Source of the DNA: Pseudomonas sp. p1(2021b)
GTDB lineage: Bacteria; Pseudomonadota; Gammaproteobacteria; Pseudomonadales; Pseudomonadaceae
Assembly: GCF_020151015.1 (NCBI RefSeq)
Contig: NZ_CP083746.1
Span: 3,439,001-3,503,000, forward strand
DNA length: 64,000 bases
Direction of reading: 5' to 3'
Under the pieces are notes generated by a model. The model had not been told where the DNA came from. It searched no databases and was given only the letters and a program-made list of their open reading frames with translations. The stretch's first letter is position 1, and the number at the start of each line of letters is the position of its first letter. Shown here one piece after another: positions 1-7,852 of this stretch. The position numbers were made by a program, and so were the translations under genes.

Positions 1-354
1 CTAGCTTCCACGATAGGTCGAGTAACTGTACGGCGAGATCAGCAGCGGCACATGGTAGTGCTCCTGGTTCTGATCGATACCAAAGCGCAGCACGACAACA
101 TCCAGAAACGCGGTTTCAGGCAGTTTCACACCGCGAGCACGGTAGTAATCGCCAGCGCTGAACTGCAGCTGGTACACCCCGGTACGGTAATCGTCACCCT
201 GCAGCAACGGCGCGTCGACGCGGCCATCGCTGTTGGTCAGGGCGGTGTTCACCAGCTCCAGCTGCTGGCCTTCGACACGGTACAACTCGACCTTGATCGA
301 GCTGCCCGGGCAGCCATGAGCGGCATCCAGTACGTGTGTGGTCAAACGTCCCAT
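1..354 (-). CDS. uraH: 5-hydroxyisourate hydrolase (transthyretin-like)
   Basis: Hydrolyses 5-hydroxyisourate, the unstable product of urate oxidation, to OHCU, the second step of urate breakdown. The 117-residue product has the normal length of the family. It opens with the HVLD segment (His7) and ends in the diagnostic tail YSTYRGS after the HYHVPLL stretch (His99/His101), the hallmarks that separate this enzyme from vertebrate transthyretin. The frame stays open far upstream, but ATG at 354 is the family start. The stop codon is the first three bases of the window. It is transcribed away from puuE, and the shared 389-bp spacer carries two palindromic operator-like sites. Confidence 0.96.
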   Translation of the reverse strand: MGRLTTHVLDAAHGCPGSSIKVELYRVEGQQLELVNTALTNSDGRVDAPLLQGDDYRTGVYQLQFSAGDYYRARGVKLPETAFLDVVVLRFGIDQNQEHYHVPLLISPYSYSTYRGS

Positions 355-460
355 TTGCTTGTCGCCTCTTGTCATATGCGTGGGCAAAAAATACACGGCA
401 ATCACCGCGCCCAGGGGCCTGCGGTGTGCGGGAATGGAGCCATTAAGACATTTTCCCAAG

Positions 461-476
461 AAATTGTACACAATTT
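461..476. promoter_or_regulatory. Operator-like palindrome, TTGT-AC-ACAA type
   Basis: AAATTGT-AC-ACAATTT has perfect 7-bp arms around a 2-bp centre. It lies about 107 bp upstream of uraH and shares its TTGT..ACAA core with five other sites in the window. The form resembles sites bound by GntR/FCD-type repressors, but that assignment is inference. Confidence 0.55.
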
Positions 477-657
477 TTTGAACACCTCTTGCACACCCCC
501 CCTGCCCTGCTTGTAAATACACCAATGGCTGCAAAGACAGGCCCCATGCCGACGACGTCGTCATTAGCTGACCGATCAGGCAGGTTTCTTGCAATACATT
601 CTCAACCGACAAATGGGAAGAAATGCGGAAAAACAGGCTTACAAAAGATTTCAGAAG

Positions 658-667
658 TTGTATACAA
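658..667. promoter_or_regulatory. Operator-like palindrome TTGTATACAA upstream of puuE
   Basis: A perfect 10-bp palindrome 76 bp before the puuE start codon. The same decamer recurs at 10159, 10300, 22923 and 35919, mostly before purine, ureide and glyoxylate genes. Confidence 0.6.
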
Positions 668-743
668 TCACCCCATCCGGTGGTGCGACAACCCGACGCG
701 GGCCGCCCACCCCACGCACCAACGAACAAGAAGGAAGACTGCA

Positions 744-1670
744 GTGAGCGCTGACTACCCTCGCGACCTGATCGGTTACGGCAACAACCCACCTCACCCG
801 CAATGGCCGGGGAATGCACGCATCGCTCTGTCCTTCGTGCTCAACTATGAAGAAGGTGGCGAACGCAACGTCCTGCATGGTGACAAGGAGTCCGAAGCCT
901 TCCTGTCCGAGATGGTCGCCGCCCAGCCGCTGCAAGGCGTGCGCAACATGAGCATGGAATCGCTCTACGAGTACGGCAGCCGTGCCGGCGTATGGCGCCT
1001 GCTCAAGCTGTTCAAGGACACCGGCGTCCCTCTGACCATCTTCGCCGTCGCCATGGCCGCCCAGCGCCACCCCGACGTGATCCGCGCCATGGTCGAAGCC
1101 GGCCATGAAATCTGCAGCCACGGCTACCGCTGGATCGACTACCAGTACATGGACGAGGCCCAGGAACGCGAGCACATGCTCGAAGCCATTCGCATCCTCA
1201 CCGAACTCACCGGCGAACGCCCGCTGGGCTGGTACACCGGCCGTACCGGCCCGAACACCCGCCGCCTGGTGATGGAGGAAGGTGGCTTCCTCTACGACAG
1301 CGACACCTACGACGACGACCTGCCCTACTGGGAGCCGAACAACCCGACCGGCAAACCGCACCTGGTGATCCCGTACACCTTGGACACCAACGATATGCGC
1401 TTCACCCAGGTCCAGGGCTTCAACTGCGGCGAGCAGTTCTTCCAGTACCTCAAGGATGCCTTCGACGTGCTCTACGCAGAAGGCGCCGAAGCGCCGAAGA
1501 TGCTGTCGATCGGCCTGCACTGCCGTCTGGTCGGCCGCCCGGCCCGCCTGGCCGCGCTCAAGCGCTTCATCGAATACGCCAAGAGCCACGACCAGGTCTG
1601 GTTCGCCCGTCGCGTCGACATCGCCCGCCACTGGCACGCCACCCACCCGTACAAGAACGAGAACGCCTGA
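744..1670 (+). CDS. puuE: Allantoinase PuuE (polysaccharide-deacetylase fold)
   Basis: Hydrolyses allantoin to allantoate. The 308-residue protein belongs to the NodB/polysaccharide-deacetylase-like allantoinases, not the metal-amidohydrolase AllB type. Visible family segments are SADYPRDLIGYGNNPPHPQW at the N-terminus, HGYRWIDYQYM in the middle and GWYTGRTGPNTRRLV. I chose the GTG at 744 because AAGGAAG lies about 8 bases upstream and the family begins exactly here; the ATGs further upstream extend into the regulatory spacer. The stop codon shares one base with the uraD start (TGATG), so the two are translationally coupled. Confidence 0.95.
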   Translation: MSADYPRDLIGYGNNPPHPQWPGNARIALSFVLNYEEGGERNVLHGDKESEAFLSEMVAAQPLQGVRNMSMESLYEYGSRAGVWRLLKLFKDTGVPLTIFAVAMAAQRHPDVIRAMVEAGHEICSHGYRWIDYQYMDEAQEREHMLEAIRILTELTGERPLGWYTGRTGPNTRRLVMEEGGFLYDSDTYDDDLPYWEPNNPTGKPHLVIPYTLDTNDMRFTQVQGFNCGEQFFQYLKDAFDVLYAEGAEAPKMLSIGLHCRLVGRPARLAALKRFIEYAKSHDQVWFARRVDIARHWHATHPYKNENA

Positions 1671-2185
1671 TGACCGCTTTCAAGACCCTCAAGCCATCGA
1701 CCCTGGCCCGCGACGCCTTCGTCGAAGCCTTCGCCGACATCTACGAACACTCGCCGTGGGTTGCCGAGAAAGCCTATGACCTGGGTCAGCTGGCTGAACT
1801 GGACGAGATCGAAGCGCTGCACCAGCGCATGAGCGACATCCTGCTCAGCGCCAGCCATGAAGACCAGCTGGCCCTGATCAACGCTCACCCGGACCTGGCA
1901 GGCAAGGCCGCCATCCAGGGCGAGCTGACCGAGTCGAGCACCAACGAACAGGCCGGCGCCGGTATCCACCAGTGCACCGCCGAAGAGTTCGCGCGCTTCA
2001 CCGAACTCAACGACGCCTACAAGGCCAAGTTCCAGTTCCCGTTCATCATGGCGGTCAAGGGCAGCAACCGGCACCAGATCCTCGCCGCCTTCGAAAAACG
2101 CATCCACAACGACGTCGATGCCGAATTCAAGGAAGCCCTGGCGCAGATCAACCTGATCGCCCTGTTCCGCCTGCTGCAGCTTTAA
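1670..2185 (+). CDS. uraD: OHCU decarboxylase
   Basis: Decarboxylates 2-oxo-4-hydroxy-4-carboxy-5-ureidoimidazoline to (S)-allantoin, the last step of urate-to-allantoin conversion. The 171-residue protein shows the family's HPDLAGK segment, the SSTNEQAGAG loop and the FPFIMAVKG strand near residues 123-131, all active-site elements. It starts on the last base of the puuE stop codon, so the two are co-translated. In P. aeruginosa, as I recall it, allantoicase follows uraD; here only a 92-bp spacer with a strong hairpin separates it from allA. Confidence 0.96.
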   Translation: MTAFKTLKPSTLARDAFVEAFADIYEHSPWVAEKAYDLGQLAELDEIEALHQRMSDILLSASHEDQLALINAHPDLAGKAAIQGELTESSTNEQAGAGIHQCTAEEFARFTELNDAYKAKFQFPFIMAVKGSNRHQILAAFEKRIHNDVDAEFKEALAQINLIALFRLLQL

Positions 2186-2200
2186 AAGACGGTGCGATGC

Positions 2201-2238
2201 CCGGCCCCGAGTGCGCGATACGTTCGCCCCGGGGCCGG
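2201..2238. other. GC-rich hairpin between uraD and allA
   Basis: CCGGCCCCG and CGGGGCCGG form a perfect 9-bp stem with a 20-base loop. No T-run follows, so it is more likely an mRNA-stability or processing element than an intrinsic terminator. It sits where other pseudomonads carry allantoicase. Confidence 0.45.
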
Positions 2239-2277
2239 CCCACCCCCAAACAGAACATAGAACAAAGAGATAACCGC

Positions 2278-2781
2278 ATGCGCACTCTAGTGATCGAGCC
2301 CCTGACCAAAGAAGCCTTCGCCCCGTTCGGTGACGTGATCGAAACCGATGGCAGCGACCACTTCATGATCAACAACGGGTCGACCATGCGCTTCCACAAG
2401 CTCGCCACGGTCGAGACCGCCGAGCCCGAGGACAAAGCGATCATCAGCATCTTCCGCGCCGACGCCCTGGAGATGCCACTGACCGTACGCATGCTGGAAC
2501 GCCATCCGCTGGGCAGCCAGGCTTTCATCCCGCTGCTCGGCAACCCCTTTCTGATCGTGGTCGCGCCAGTTGGCGATGCACCTGTATCAGGCTTGGTCCG
2601 AGCCTTCCGCAGTAATGGCAGGCAGGGCGTTAATTACCATCGCGGCGTCTGGCACCACCCGGTGCTGACGATCGAAAAGCGGGATGACTTCCTGGTGGTT
2701 GATCGCAGTGGTTCCGGCAACAACTGCGACGAGCATTACTTCACCGAGGAACAGATGCTGGTCCTCAATCCCCACCAATAA
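2278..2781 (+). CDS. allA: Ureidoglycolate lyase
   Basis: Cleaves (S)-ureidoglycolate to glyoxylate and urea, which links the ureide branch to the glyoxylate genes at 10-17 kb and to the urea transporter at 17 kb. The 167-residue cupin-like protein shows MRFHKLA, HPLGSQAFIPL and the signature NYHRGVWHHPVL near residues 120-131. The start was set at ATG 2278, preceded by AAAGAGAT; the frame is open upstream inside uraD but carries no family sequence there. It lies 92 bp after uraD and 56 bp before puuD, in the same direction and probably in one operon. Confidence 0.95.
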   Translation: MRTLVIEPLTKEAFAPFGDVIETDGSDHFMINNGSTMRFHKLATVETAEPEDKAIISIFRADALEMPLTVRMLERHPLGSQAFIPLLGNPFLIVVAPVGDAPVSGLVRAFRSNGRQGVNYHRGVWHHPVLTIEKRDDFLVVDRSGSGNNCDEHYFTEEQMLVLNPHQ

Positions 2782-2837
2782 GAAAAGGTCGGTCATCCAG
2801 GGTTCGCCCAGGGCGTGACCGGCGAGAGGTAAATACT

Positions 2838-4166
2838 GTGGAAGCACACCTTCACGAATGGCTGAACCTGAGCATTCGCTGGGTTCACATGATCACCGGC
2901 ATCGCCTGGATTGGTGCCTCGTTCTACTTCGTCTGGCTGGAAAACAACCTGAACCGGAGCAATCCGCGTGACGGGCTGTCGGGTGACCTTTGGGCCATCC
3001 ACGGTGGTGGTATCTACCACCTCGAGAAGTACAAGCTGGCCCCGCCGAAGATGCCCGAGAACCTGCACTGGTTCAAATGGGAAGCCTACTTCACCTGGAT
3101 GTCCGGTATCGCCCTGCTCTGCGTGGTGTTCTACTGGAACCCGACCCTCTACCTGCTGGCCCCTGGCAGCACCCTGAGCGGTGCCGAGGGCGTGGCCATC
3201 GGTATCGGCTCGCTGGTGGCAAGCTGGTTCATCTATGACTTCCTGTGCGATTCGCCCCTGGGCAAGCGCCCGGCCCTGCTCGGTGCCGTGCTGTTCGTCC
3301 TGATCATCGCTGCCTGCTTCGGCTTCAGCCTGGTATTCAGCGGCCGTGGTGCCTACCTGCACACCGGCGCGATCATCGGCACCATCATGGTCGGTAACGT
3401 GTTCCGCATCATCATGCCGGCCCAGCGCCAGCTGGTGGCGGCCATCGAGAAGAACGAAACCCCTGATCCGGTCCTGCCGGCCAAGGGCCTGCTGCGTTCG
3501 CGCCACAACAACTACTTCACCCTGCCGGTGCTGTTCATCATGATCAGCAACCACTTCCCGAGCACCTACGGCAGCCAGTACAACTGGCTGATCCTGGCCG
3601 GGATCGCAGTGGCCGCGGTCTTGATCCGTCACTACTTCAACACCCGTCACGAAAGCAACAAGTACGCCTGGACCCTGCCTGTCGGCGCCCTGGCGATGAT
3701 CTGCCTGGCCTACGTGACCGGCCCCAAGCCGATGCCGACCGCCCCTGAGCAAGCCGCGGCGAAGATCGAGTACCAGCCGCTGCCGGCGACCGCCATCGGT
3801 GGCAAGACCGCTGCCGAACAGCGCGCCGAAGAGGCCACCAAGGCCGCCGAGGCGCCTGCAGCACCGGCCGAGGCACCAGCCCAGGCTACCGCCCAGGCCG
3901 CACCCGGTGGTTTCGAGAAGATCCACACCGTCATCCAGGAACGCTGCACCGTGTGCCACTCGGCCAAGCCGACCAGCCCGCTGTTCAGCGCCGCCCCTGC
4001 CGGCGTGATGTTCGACACCCCGCAACAGATCCAGGCCCAGGCCGCACGCATCCAGGCACAAGCGGTCGCCAGCCAGATCATGCCACTGGGCAACATCACC
4101 CAGATGACCCAGGAAGAACGCAACATGGTCGGTGCCTGGATCGCCAAGGGCGCTCCGGTCAACTGA
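2838..4166 (+). CDS. puuD: Membrane urate oxidase PuuD with C-terminal cytochrome c domain
   Basis: Oxidises urate to 5-hydroxyisourate at the cytoplasmic membrane. The 442-residue protein has about eight hydrophobic segments, beginning with WVHMITGIAWIGASFYFVWL. These form the urate hydroxylase domain, followed by an Ala/Pro-rich linker (about residues 300-355) and a periplasmic cytochrome c domain with the haem motif CTVCH (Cys370, Cys373, His374). It starts with GTG 2838 after GAGAGGT. Covalent haem attachment would depend on the ccm genes present at 28.8-35.8 kb. Its product feeds UraH and UraD. Confidence 0.95.
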   Translation: MEAHLHEWLNLSIRWVHMITGIAWIGASFYFVWLENNLNRSNPRDGLSGDLWAIHGGGIYHLEKYKLAPPKMPENLHWFKWEAYFTWMSGIALLCVVFYWNPTLYLLAPGSTLSGAEGVAIGIGSLVASWFIYDFLCDSPLGKRPALLGAVLFVLIIAACFGFSLVFSGRGAYLHTGAIIGTIMVGNVFRIIMPAQRQLVAAIEKNETPDPVLPAKGLLRSRHNNYFTLPVLFIMISNHFPSTYGSQYNWLILAGIAVAAVLIRHYFNTRHESNKYAWTLPVGALAMICLAYVTGPKPMPTAPEQAAAKIEYQPLPATAIGGKTAAEQRAEEATKAAEAPAAPAEAPAQATAQAAPGGFEKIHTVIQERCTVCHSAKPTSPLFSAAPAGVMFDTPQQIQAQAARIQAQAVASQIMPLGNITQMTQEERNMVGAWIAKGAPVN

Positions 4167-4225
4167 GTTGCATGCTGTAACACACGTCAAGCTGTAAGTA
4201 GTACGTAGCTAGCATCGAGCTAGGA

Positions 4226-4269
4226 CTCCAGAGGGGAAACCCCAGGCTTTCGAGCCTGCCCCTCCGGAG
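4226..4269 (+). ncRNA. Candidate structured leader of the purine permease gene
   Basis: The 148-bp spacer between puuD and the permease folds compactly. CTCC pairs with GGAG, then GAGGGG with CCCCTC, then AGGC with GCCT closing a TTTCGA loop, and an unpaired AAACCCC lies on the 5' side. A smaller TAGCT/AGCTA stem precedes it. It could be a purine-responsive riboswitch, an attenuator, or a simple stabilising hairpin. I could not match it to a known riboswitch consensus. Confidence 0.35.
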
Positions 4270-4314
4270 CCCGACGCTTGGATCCGAGAATAAAAACAAA
4301 ACTCGAGGTGCTGC

Positions 4315-5667
4315 ATGTCCGAGTCCCGCAAGGCGTACATCCCCGTTGCGCCCCCACGACAGCCTCTGCCCCTGTTCCAACTGATCCTGGTGGGCCTGCA
4401 ACATGTATTGCTGATGTACGGAGGCGCGATCGCCGTGCCTTTGATCATCGGCCAGGCCGCCGGACTGTCTCGTGAAGAAGTTGCCTTCCTGATCAACGCC
4501 GACCTGCTGGTCGCAGGCGTTGCCACCATGGTTCAATCGTTCGGTATCGGTCCCGTCGGCATTCGCATGCCGGTGATGATGGGGGCCAGCTTCGCTGCCG
4601 TCGGCAGCATGGTCGCCATGGCCGGCATGCCGGGCGTCGGCCTGCAGGGGATTTTCGGCGCGACCATCGCGGCCGGTTTCTTCGGCATGCTGATCGCGCC
4701 GTTCATGTCCAAGGTGGTGCGGTTCTTCCCGCCCCTGGTCACCGGCACCGTGATCACCTCGATCGGCCTGTCGTTGTTCCCGGTCGCGGTCAACTGGGCC
4801 GGTGGTGGCCATGAGGCCGATACCTTCGGCTCGCCGATCTACCTGCTGGTTGCCGGCCTGGTACTGGCGGTGATCCTGCTGATCAACCGTTTCATGCGTG
4901 GGTTCTGGGTCAATGTCTCGGTACTGGTAGGCATGGGCCTGGGCTACATCCTGGCCGGCTCCATCGGCATGGTCGACCTGTCCGGCCTGTCCGAGGCGCC
5001 GTGGGTGCAAGTGGTCACCCCACTGCACTTCGGCATGCCGACCTTCAGCCTGGCACCGATCCTGTCCATGTGCCTAGTGGTGGTGATCATCTTCGTGGAA
5101 TCCACCGGCATGTTCCTCGCCCTGGGCAAGGTCACCGACCGTGAAGTCACCCCTGGCATGCTGCGGCGCGGCCTGATGTGCGACGCGGGGGCGTCGTTCG
5201 TCGCCGGCTTCTTCAATACCTTCACCCACTCCTCCTTCGCCCAGAACATCGGGCTGGTGCAGATGACCGGGGTGCGCTGCCGCTATGTCACCATCGTGGC
5301 CGGCGCCCTGCTGATCATGCTCAGCCTGCTGCCGAAGGCGGCCTTCCTGATCGCCTCGATCCCGCCTGCGGTACTGGGCGGCGCGTCCATCGCCATGTTC
5401 GGCATGGTCACCGCCACGGGCATCAAGATCCTCCAGGAAGCGGACATCTCCGACCGTCGCAACCAGCTGCTGGTCGCGGTCAGCGTCGGCTTCGGCCTGA
5501 TCCCTGTGGTCCGTCCGGAGTTCTTCGCCCAGATGCCCCAGTGGATGGAACCCATCACCCACAGCGGCATCGCCATGGCCACGGTGAGCGCCCTGGTGTT
5601 GAACCTGCTGTTCAACATCCTCGGCGGTGCCGAGCGCGCCGTGCACAACGCCGCGCATCAGCACTGA
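4315..5667 (+). CDS. NCS2-family purine (urate/xanthine) permease
   Basis: Inner-membrane proton- or cation-coupled nucleobase symporter of the UraA/XanQ (NCS2) family, 450 residues with roughly 12-14 membrane segments. Family marks are QHVLLMYGGAIAVPLIIG near the start, the VESTG segment in the second repeat, and the TM10 motif FAQNIGL (308-314). The Gln-Asn residues typify the xanthine/urate branch more than the uracil branch. Its place directly after puuD suggests urate or xanthine as substrate. It has its own 148-bp structured leader, so it may be regulated separately from puuE-puuD. Confidence 0.9.
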   Translation: MSESRKAYIPVAPPRQPLPLFQLILVGLQHVLLMYGGAIAVPLIIGQAAGLSREEVAFLINADLLVAGVATMVQSFGIGPVGIRMPVMMGASFAAVGSMVAMAGMPGVGLQGIFGATIAAGFFGMLIAPFMSKVVRFFPPLVTGTVITSIGLSLFPVAVNWAGGGHEADTFGSPIYLLVAGLVLAVILLINRFMRGFWVNVSVLVGMGLGYILAGSIGMVDLSGLSEAPWVQVVTPLHFGMPTFSLAPILSMCLVVVIIFVESTGMFLALGKVTDREVTPGMLRRGLMCDAGASFVAGFFNTFTHSSFAQNIGLVQMTGVRCRYVTIVAGALLIMLSLLPKAAFLIASIPPAVLGGASIAMFGMVTATGIKILQEADISDRRNQLLVAVSVGFGLIPVVRPEFFAQMPQWMEPITHSGIAMATVSALVLNLLFNILGGAERAVHNAAHQH

Positions 5668-5673
5668 GTGGTC

Positions 5674-5693
5674 GGGCGGCAGCATTGCCGCCC
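5674..5693 (+). terminator. Hairpin after the purine permease
   Basis: GGGCGGCA and TGCCGCCC form an 8-bp stem with a 4-base loop just past the permease stop, followed by a weak pyrimidine stretch (TGCTCTTCC). It is a plausible terminator with a poor U-tract. Confidence 0.45.
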
Positions 5694-5723
5694 TGCTCTT
5701 CCCCGCAGTAACCGCAACACCGT

Positions 5724-5743
5724 CGGCCCACGCGCGTGGGCCG
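5724..5743. other. Perfect 20-bp palindrome between permease and tsx-like gene 1
   Basis: CGGCCCACGCGCGTGGGCCG is fully self-complementary. It lies 59 bp before the next start codon and may be part of a terminator or leader hairpin. Confidence 0.45.
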
Positions 5744-5802
5744 TACGGGGCGCCTGCGCGCCGAAAAAACCACACACAAGAACAAGAACCGGGAATCACA
5801 AC

Positions 5803-6588
5803 ATGAAGCGCATCACCTCGTCCCTGTTGCTGGGCAGCAGCCTGCTGGCCACCCTCCCCGCCGTCGCGGGCGACTGGCTGGAGTGGCACGGCGAAAGCCT
5901 GACGTACCTGTACGGCAAGGACTTCAAGGTCAACCCAGGCATCCAACAGACCGTGACGTTCGAACACGCCAACCGGTGGAAATACGGCGACACCTTCCTG
6001 TTCATCGACAAGACCTTCTACAACGGCCAGGCCGATGCCACCAAAGGCCCAACCACCTACTATGGTGAGTTCAGCCCGCGCCTGTCGTTCGGCAAGATCT
6101 TCGACCGCAAGCTCGAGTTCGGCCCGATCAAGGACGTCCTGCTGGCCATGACCTACGAGCGCGGCGAAGGCGACAACGAGGCCTACCTGATCGGTCCAGG
6201 CTTCAGCCTGGCGGTACCCGGCTTCAACTACTTCAACCTGAACTTCTACTGGCGAAACACCGAGGGCAGCCGCCCTGGGGATGACGTCTGGCAGATAACC
6301 CCGAACTGGTCCTACACCATTCCGGTGGGCAAATCCGACATCCTCATCGATGGCTACATCGACTGGGTGGTGGACAACGACCAGACCCGCCGCGGCACTT
6401 ACCATGCCAACCTGCAGTTCAACCCACAGGTCAAGTACGACCTGGGCAAGGCCCTGAACTGGGGCGCCAAGCAGCTCTATGTGGGTATCGAATACAGCTA
6501 TTGGAAGGACAAGTACGGCATCGACAGCCAAGGCAATATCGACAGCAATCAGAGCGTAACCAGTGCCTTGGTGAAAGTTCACTTCTAA
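5803..6588 (+). CDS. Tsx/OmpK-like outer-membrane channel, copy 1
   Basis: Predicted 12-stranded outer-membrane barrel of the Tsx/OmpK nucleoside-channel family, 261 residues. A signal peptide (MKRITSSLLLGSSLLATLPAVAG) is followed by an opening strand around LEWHGESLTYLYG, alternating aromatic strands, and a C-terminal Phe (VKVHF) expected for barrel assembly. ATG 5803 was chosen because it gives a clean signal peptide; the frame is open upstream without one. Its position after a purine permease suggests nucleoside or purine passage across the outer membrane. It is a close paralogue of the next gene. Confidence 0.88.
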   Translation: MKRITSSLLLGSSLLATLPAVAGDWLEWHGESLTYLYGKDFKVNPGIQQTVTFEHANRWKYGDTFLFIDKTFYNGQADATKGPTTYYGEFSPRLSFGKIFDRKLEFGPIKDVLLAMTYERGEGDNEAYLIGPGFSLAVPGFNYFNLNFYWRNTEGSRPGDDVWQITPNWSYTIPVGKSDILIDGYIDWVVDNDQTRRGTYHANLQFNPQVKYDLGKALNWGAKQLYVGIEYSYWKDKYGIDSQGNIDSNQSVTSALVKVHF

Positions 6589-6940
6589 AAGTTGACTCAA
6601 AGATCAGGTTTTATGCCATAGTGCGCCAGGACGGAGCACTTGAGGCCGGGCGCGCAAGTGAGTAATCTGCGCGCCCCCTCGATCAGGGCAGGAAGGATCC
6701 TGCCCGCGTTTCCTGACCGCTCAGTCAATGAATTCGGGCGGTTGGCCAACGTGTTGCCAGCCTGAAACACCCTTTTCATCCGTTCAGAACGAAGTCGAGC
6801 AGGATGGTTGTGACCAACCCGGAAAGTTGGCGCAGCTCTTGCCAAACAGCTGTGGCCAATCGAAAAAAGCTGACTCGAAAGACAAGAATAGCGCCAAAGA
6901 GCGCTGACAACAGATCTGACTCAAGGGAGCGACCTTCGCA
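6589..6940. other. 352-bp spacer between the two Tsx-like genes
   Basis: No supported gene. It contains two good hairpins: GGGCGCGC/GCGCGCCC (6648-6676, 13-base loop) and GGGCAGGA/TCCTGCCC (6686-6705, 4-base loop). Either could end copy 1 transcription. The remaining AT-richer 200 bp could carry a separate promoter for copy 2. Confidence 0.6.
6648..6705 (+). terminator. Tandem hairpins downstream of Tsx-like copy 1
   Basis: Two perfect 8-bp stems in series (6648-6676 and 6686-6705). The second is followed by GCGTTTCC rather than a U-run, so intrinsic termination is possible but not certain. Confidence 0.4.
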
Positions 6941-7723
6941 ATGCGTACCATCAACAGCCTGATACTCGCCGGTGGCCTGCTGGCATCCGGAGCCACGTTC
7001 GCCGGCGATCTGCTGCAATGGCAGAACAACAGCCTCACCTACCTGTGGGGCAAGAACTTCAAGGTGAACCCGGAAACCCAGCAGACCTTCACCTTCGAGC
7101 ACGCCGATGGCTGGAAGTACGGGGACAACTTCATCTTCTTCGACAAGATCTTCTACCAAGGCAAGAAAGACGCCAGCAACGGCCCGAACACGTACTATGG
7201 CGAAATCAGCCCGCGGTTGTCGTTCGGCAAGATCTTCGACCAGAAGCTCTCGTTCGGCCCGGTGAAGGACGTGCTGCTGGCCATGACCTACGAGTTCGGC
7301 GAAGGCGACACCGAGGCCTACCTGATCGGCCCGGGCTTCGACCTGGACATCCCGGGCTTCGACTACTTCCAGTTGAACTTCTACCAGCGCACCACCGACG
7401 GTAGCCGCCCGGGTGACAACGTCTGGCAGATCACCCCGGTGTGGTCCTACACGCTGCCTGTGGGTTCGTCTGACATCCTGATCGACGGATTCATGGATTG
7501 GGTGGTGGACAACGACGAGAACCGCCACGGCACCTACCAGGCCAACCTGCACTTCAATCCACAGGTCAAGTACGACCTGGGCAAGGCACTGAAGATCGGC
7601 CAGAAACAGCTGTACGTGGGTATCGAGTACGACTACTGGAAGAACAAGTACGGCATCAAGGACAGCGATGCGTTCACCACCGACCAGAACACCATGAGCT
7701 TCCTGCTCAAGTATCACTTCTGA
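6941..7723 (+). CDS. Tsx/OmpK-like outer-membrane channel, copy 2
   Basis: Second Tsx-family outer-membrane barrel, 260 residues, with signal peptide MRTINSLILAGGLLASGATFAG and C-terminal KYHF. It aligns along its whole length with the preceding gene: both carry SRPGD(D/N)VWQITP, DILIDG, DWVVDND and NPQVKYDLGKAL. It is therefore a tandem duplicate. ATG 6941 follows AAGGGAG. The 352-bp spacer suggests it can be expressed independently, and differences in the surface loops may reflect different substrates. Confidence 0.88.
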   Translation: MRTINSLILAGGLLASGATFAGDLLQWQNNSLTYLWGKNFKVNPETQQTFTFEHADGWKYGDNFIFFDKIFYQGKKDASNGPNTYYGEISPRLSFGKIFDQKLSFGPVKDVLLAMTYEFGEGDTEAYLIGPGFDLDIPGFDYFQLNFYQRTTDGSRPGDNVWQITPVWSYTLPVGSSDILIDGFMDWVVDNDENRHGTYQANLHFNPQVKYDLGKALKIGQKQLYVGIEYDYWKNKYGIKDSDAFTTDQNTMSFLLKYHF

Positions 7724-7750
7724 CGGTGCACGGGGGCTGCTGCGCAGCCC

Positions 7751-7823
7751 TTTCGCGGCGCAAGGCCGCTTCTACAGGCGTAGGGCACTTCCTGACTGTG
7801 GGAGCGGGCTTGTCCCGCGATCC
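7751..7823. repeat. REP elements (pair) after Tsx-like copy 2
   Basis: TTCGCGGCGCAAGGCCGCTTCTACA and a REP unit TGTGGGAGCGGGCTTGTCCC at 7798 lie in opposite orientation between convergent genes. Confidence 0.75.
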
Positions 7824-7852
7824 GGGGCTTGCCCCCCGGCCATCCTCCGCGG

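Larger units (their letters stand above)
355..743. promoter_or_regulatory. Divergent control region uraH / puuE (389 bp, no gene)
   Basis: This spacer separates the two divergent ureide transcription units. It holds two TTGT-NN-ACAA palindromes (461-476 and 658-667) and a perfect 12-bp palindrome GACGACGTCGTC at 551-562. Overlapping reading frames in both directions have no recognisable protein content. It most likely contains both promoters and the binding sites for their regulator. Confidence 0.7.

Noticed and set aside
355..819. N-terminal extension of uraH to 272 residues
   Set aside because: The extra residues have no similarity to the family and would cover the operator-containing spacer. 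ATG 354 gives the standard length.
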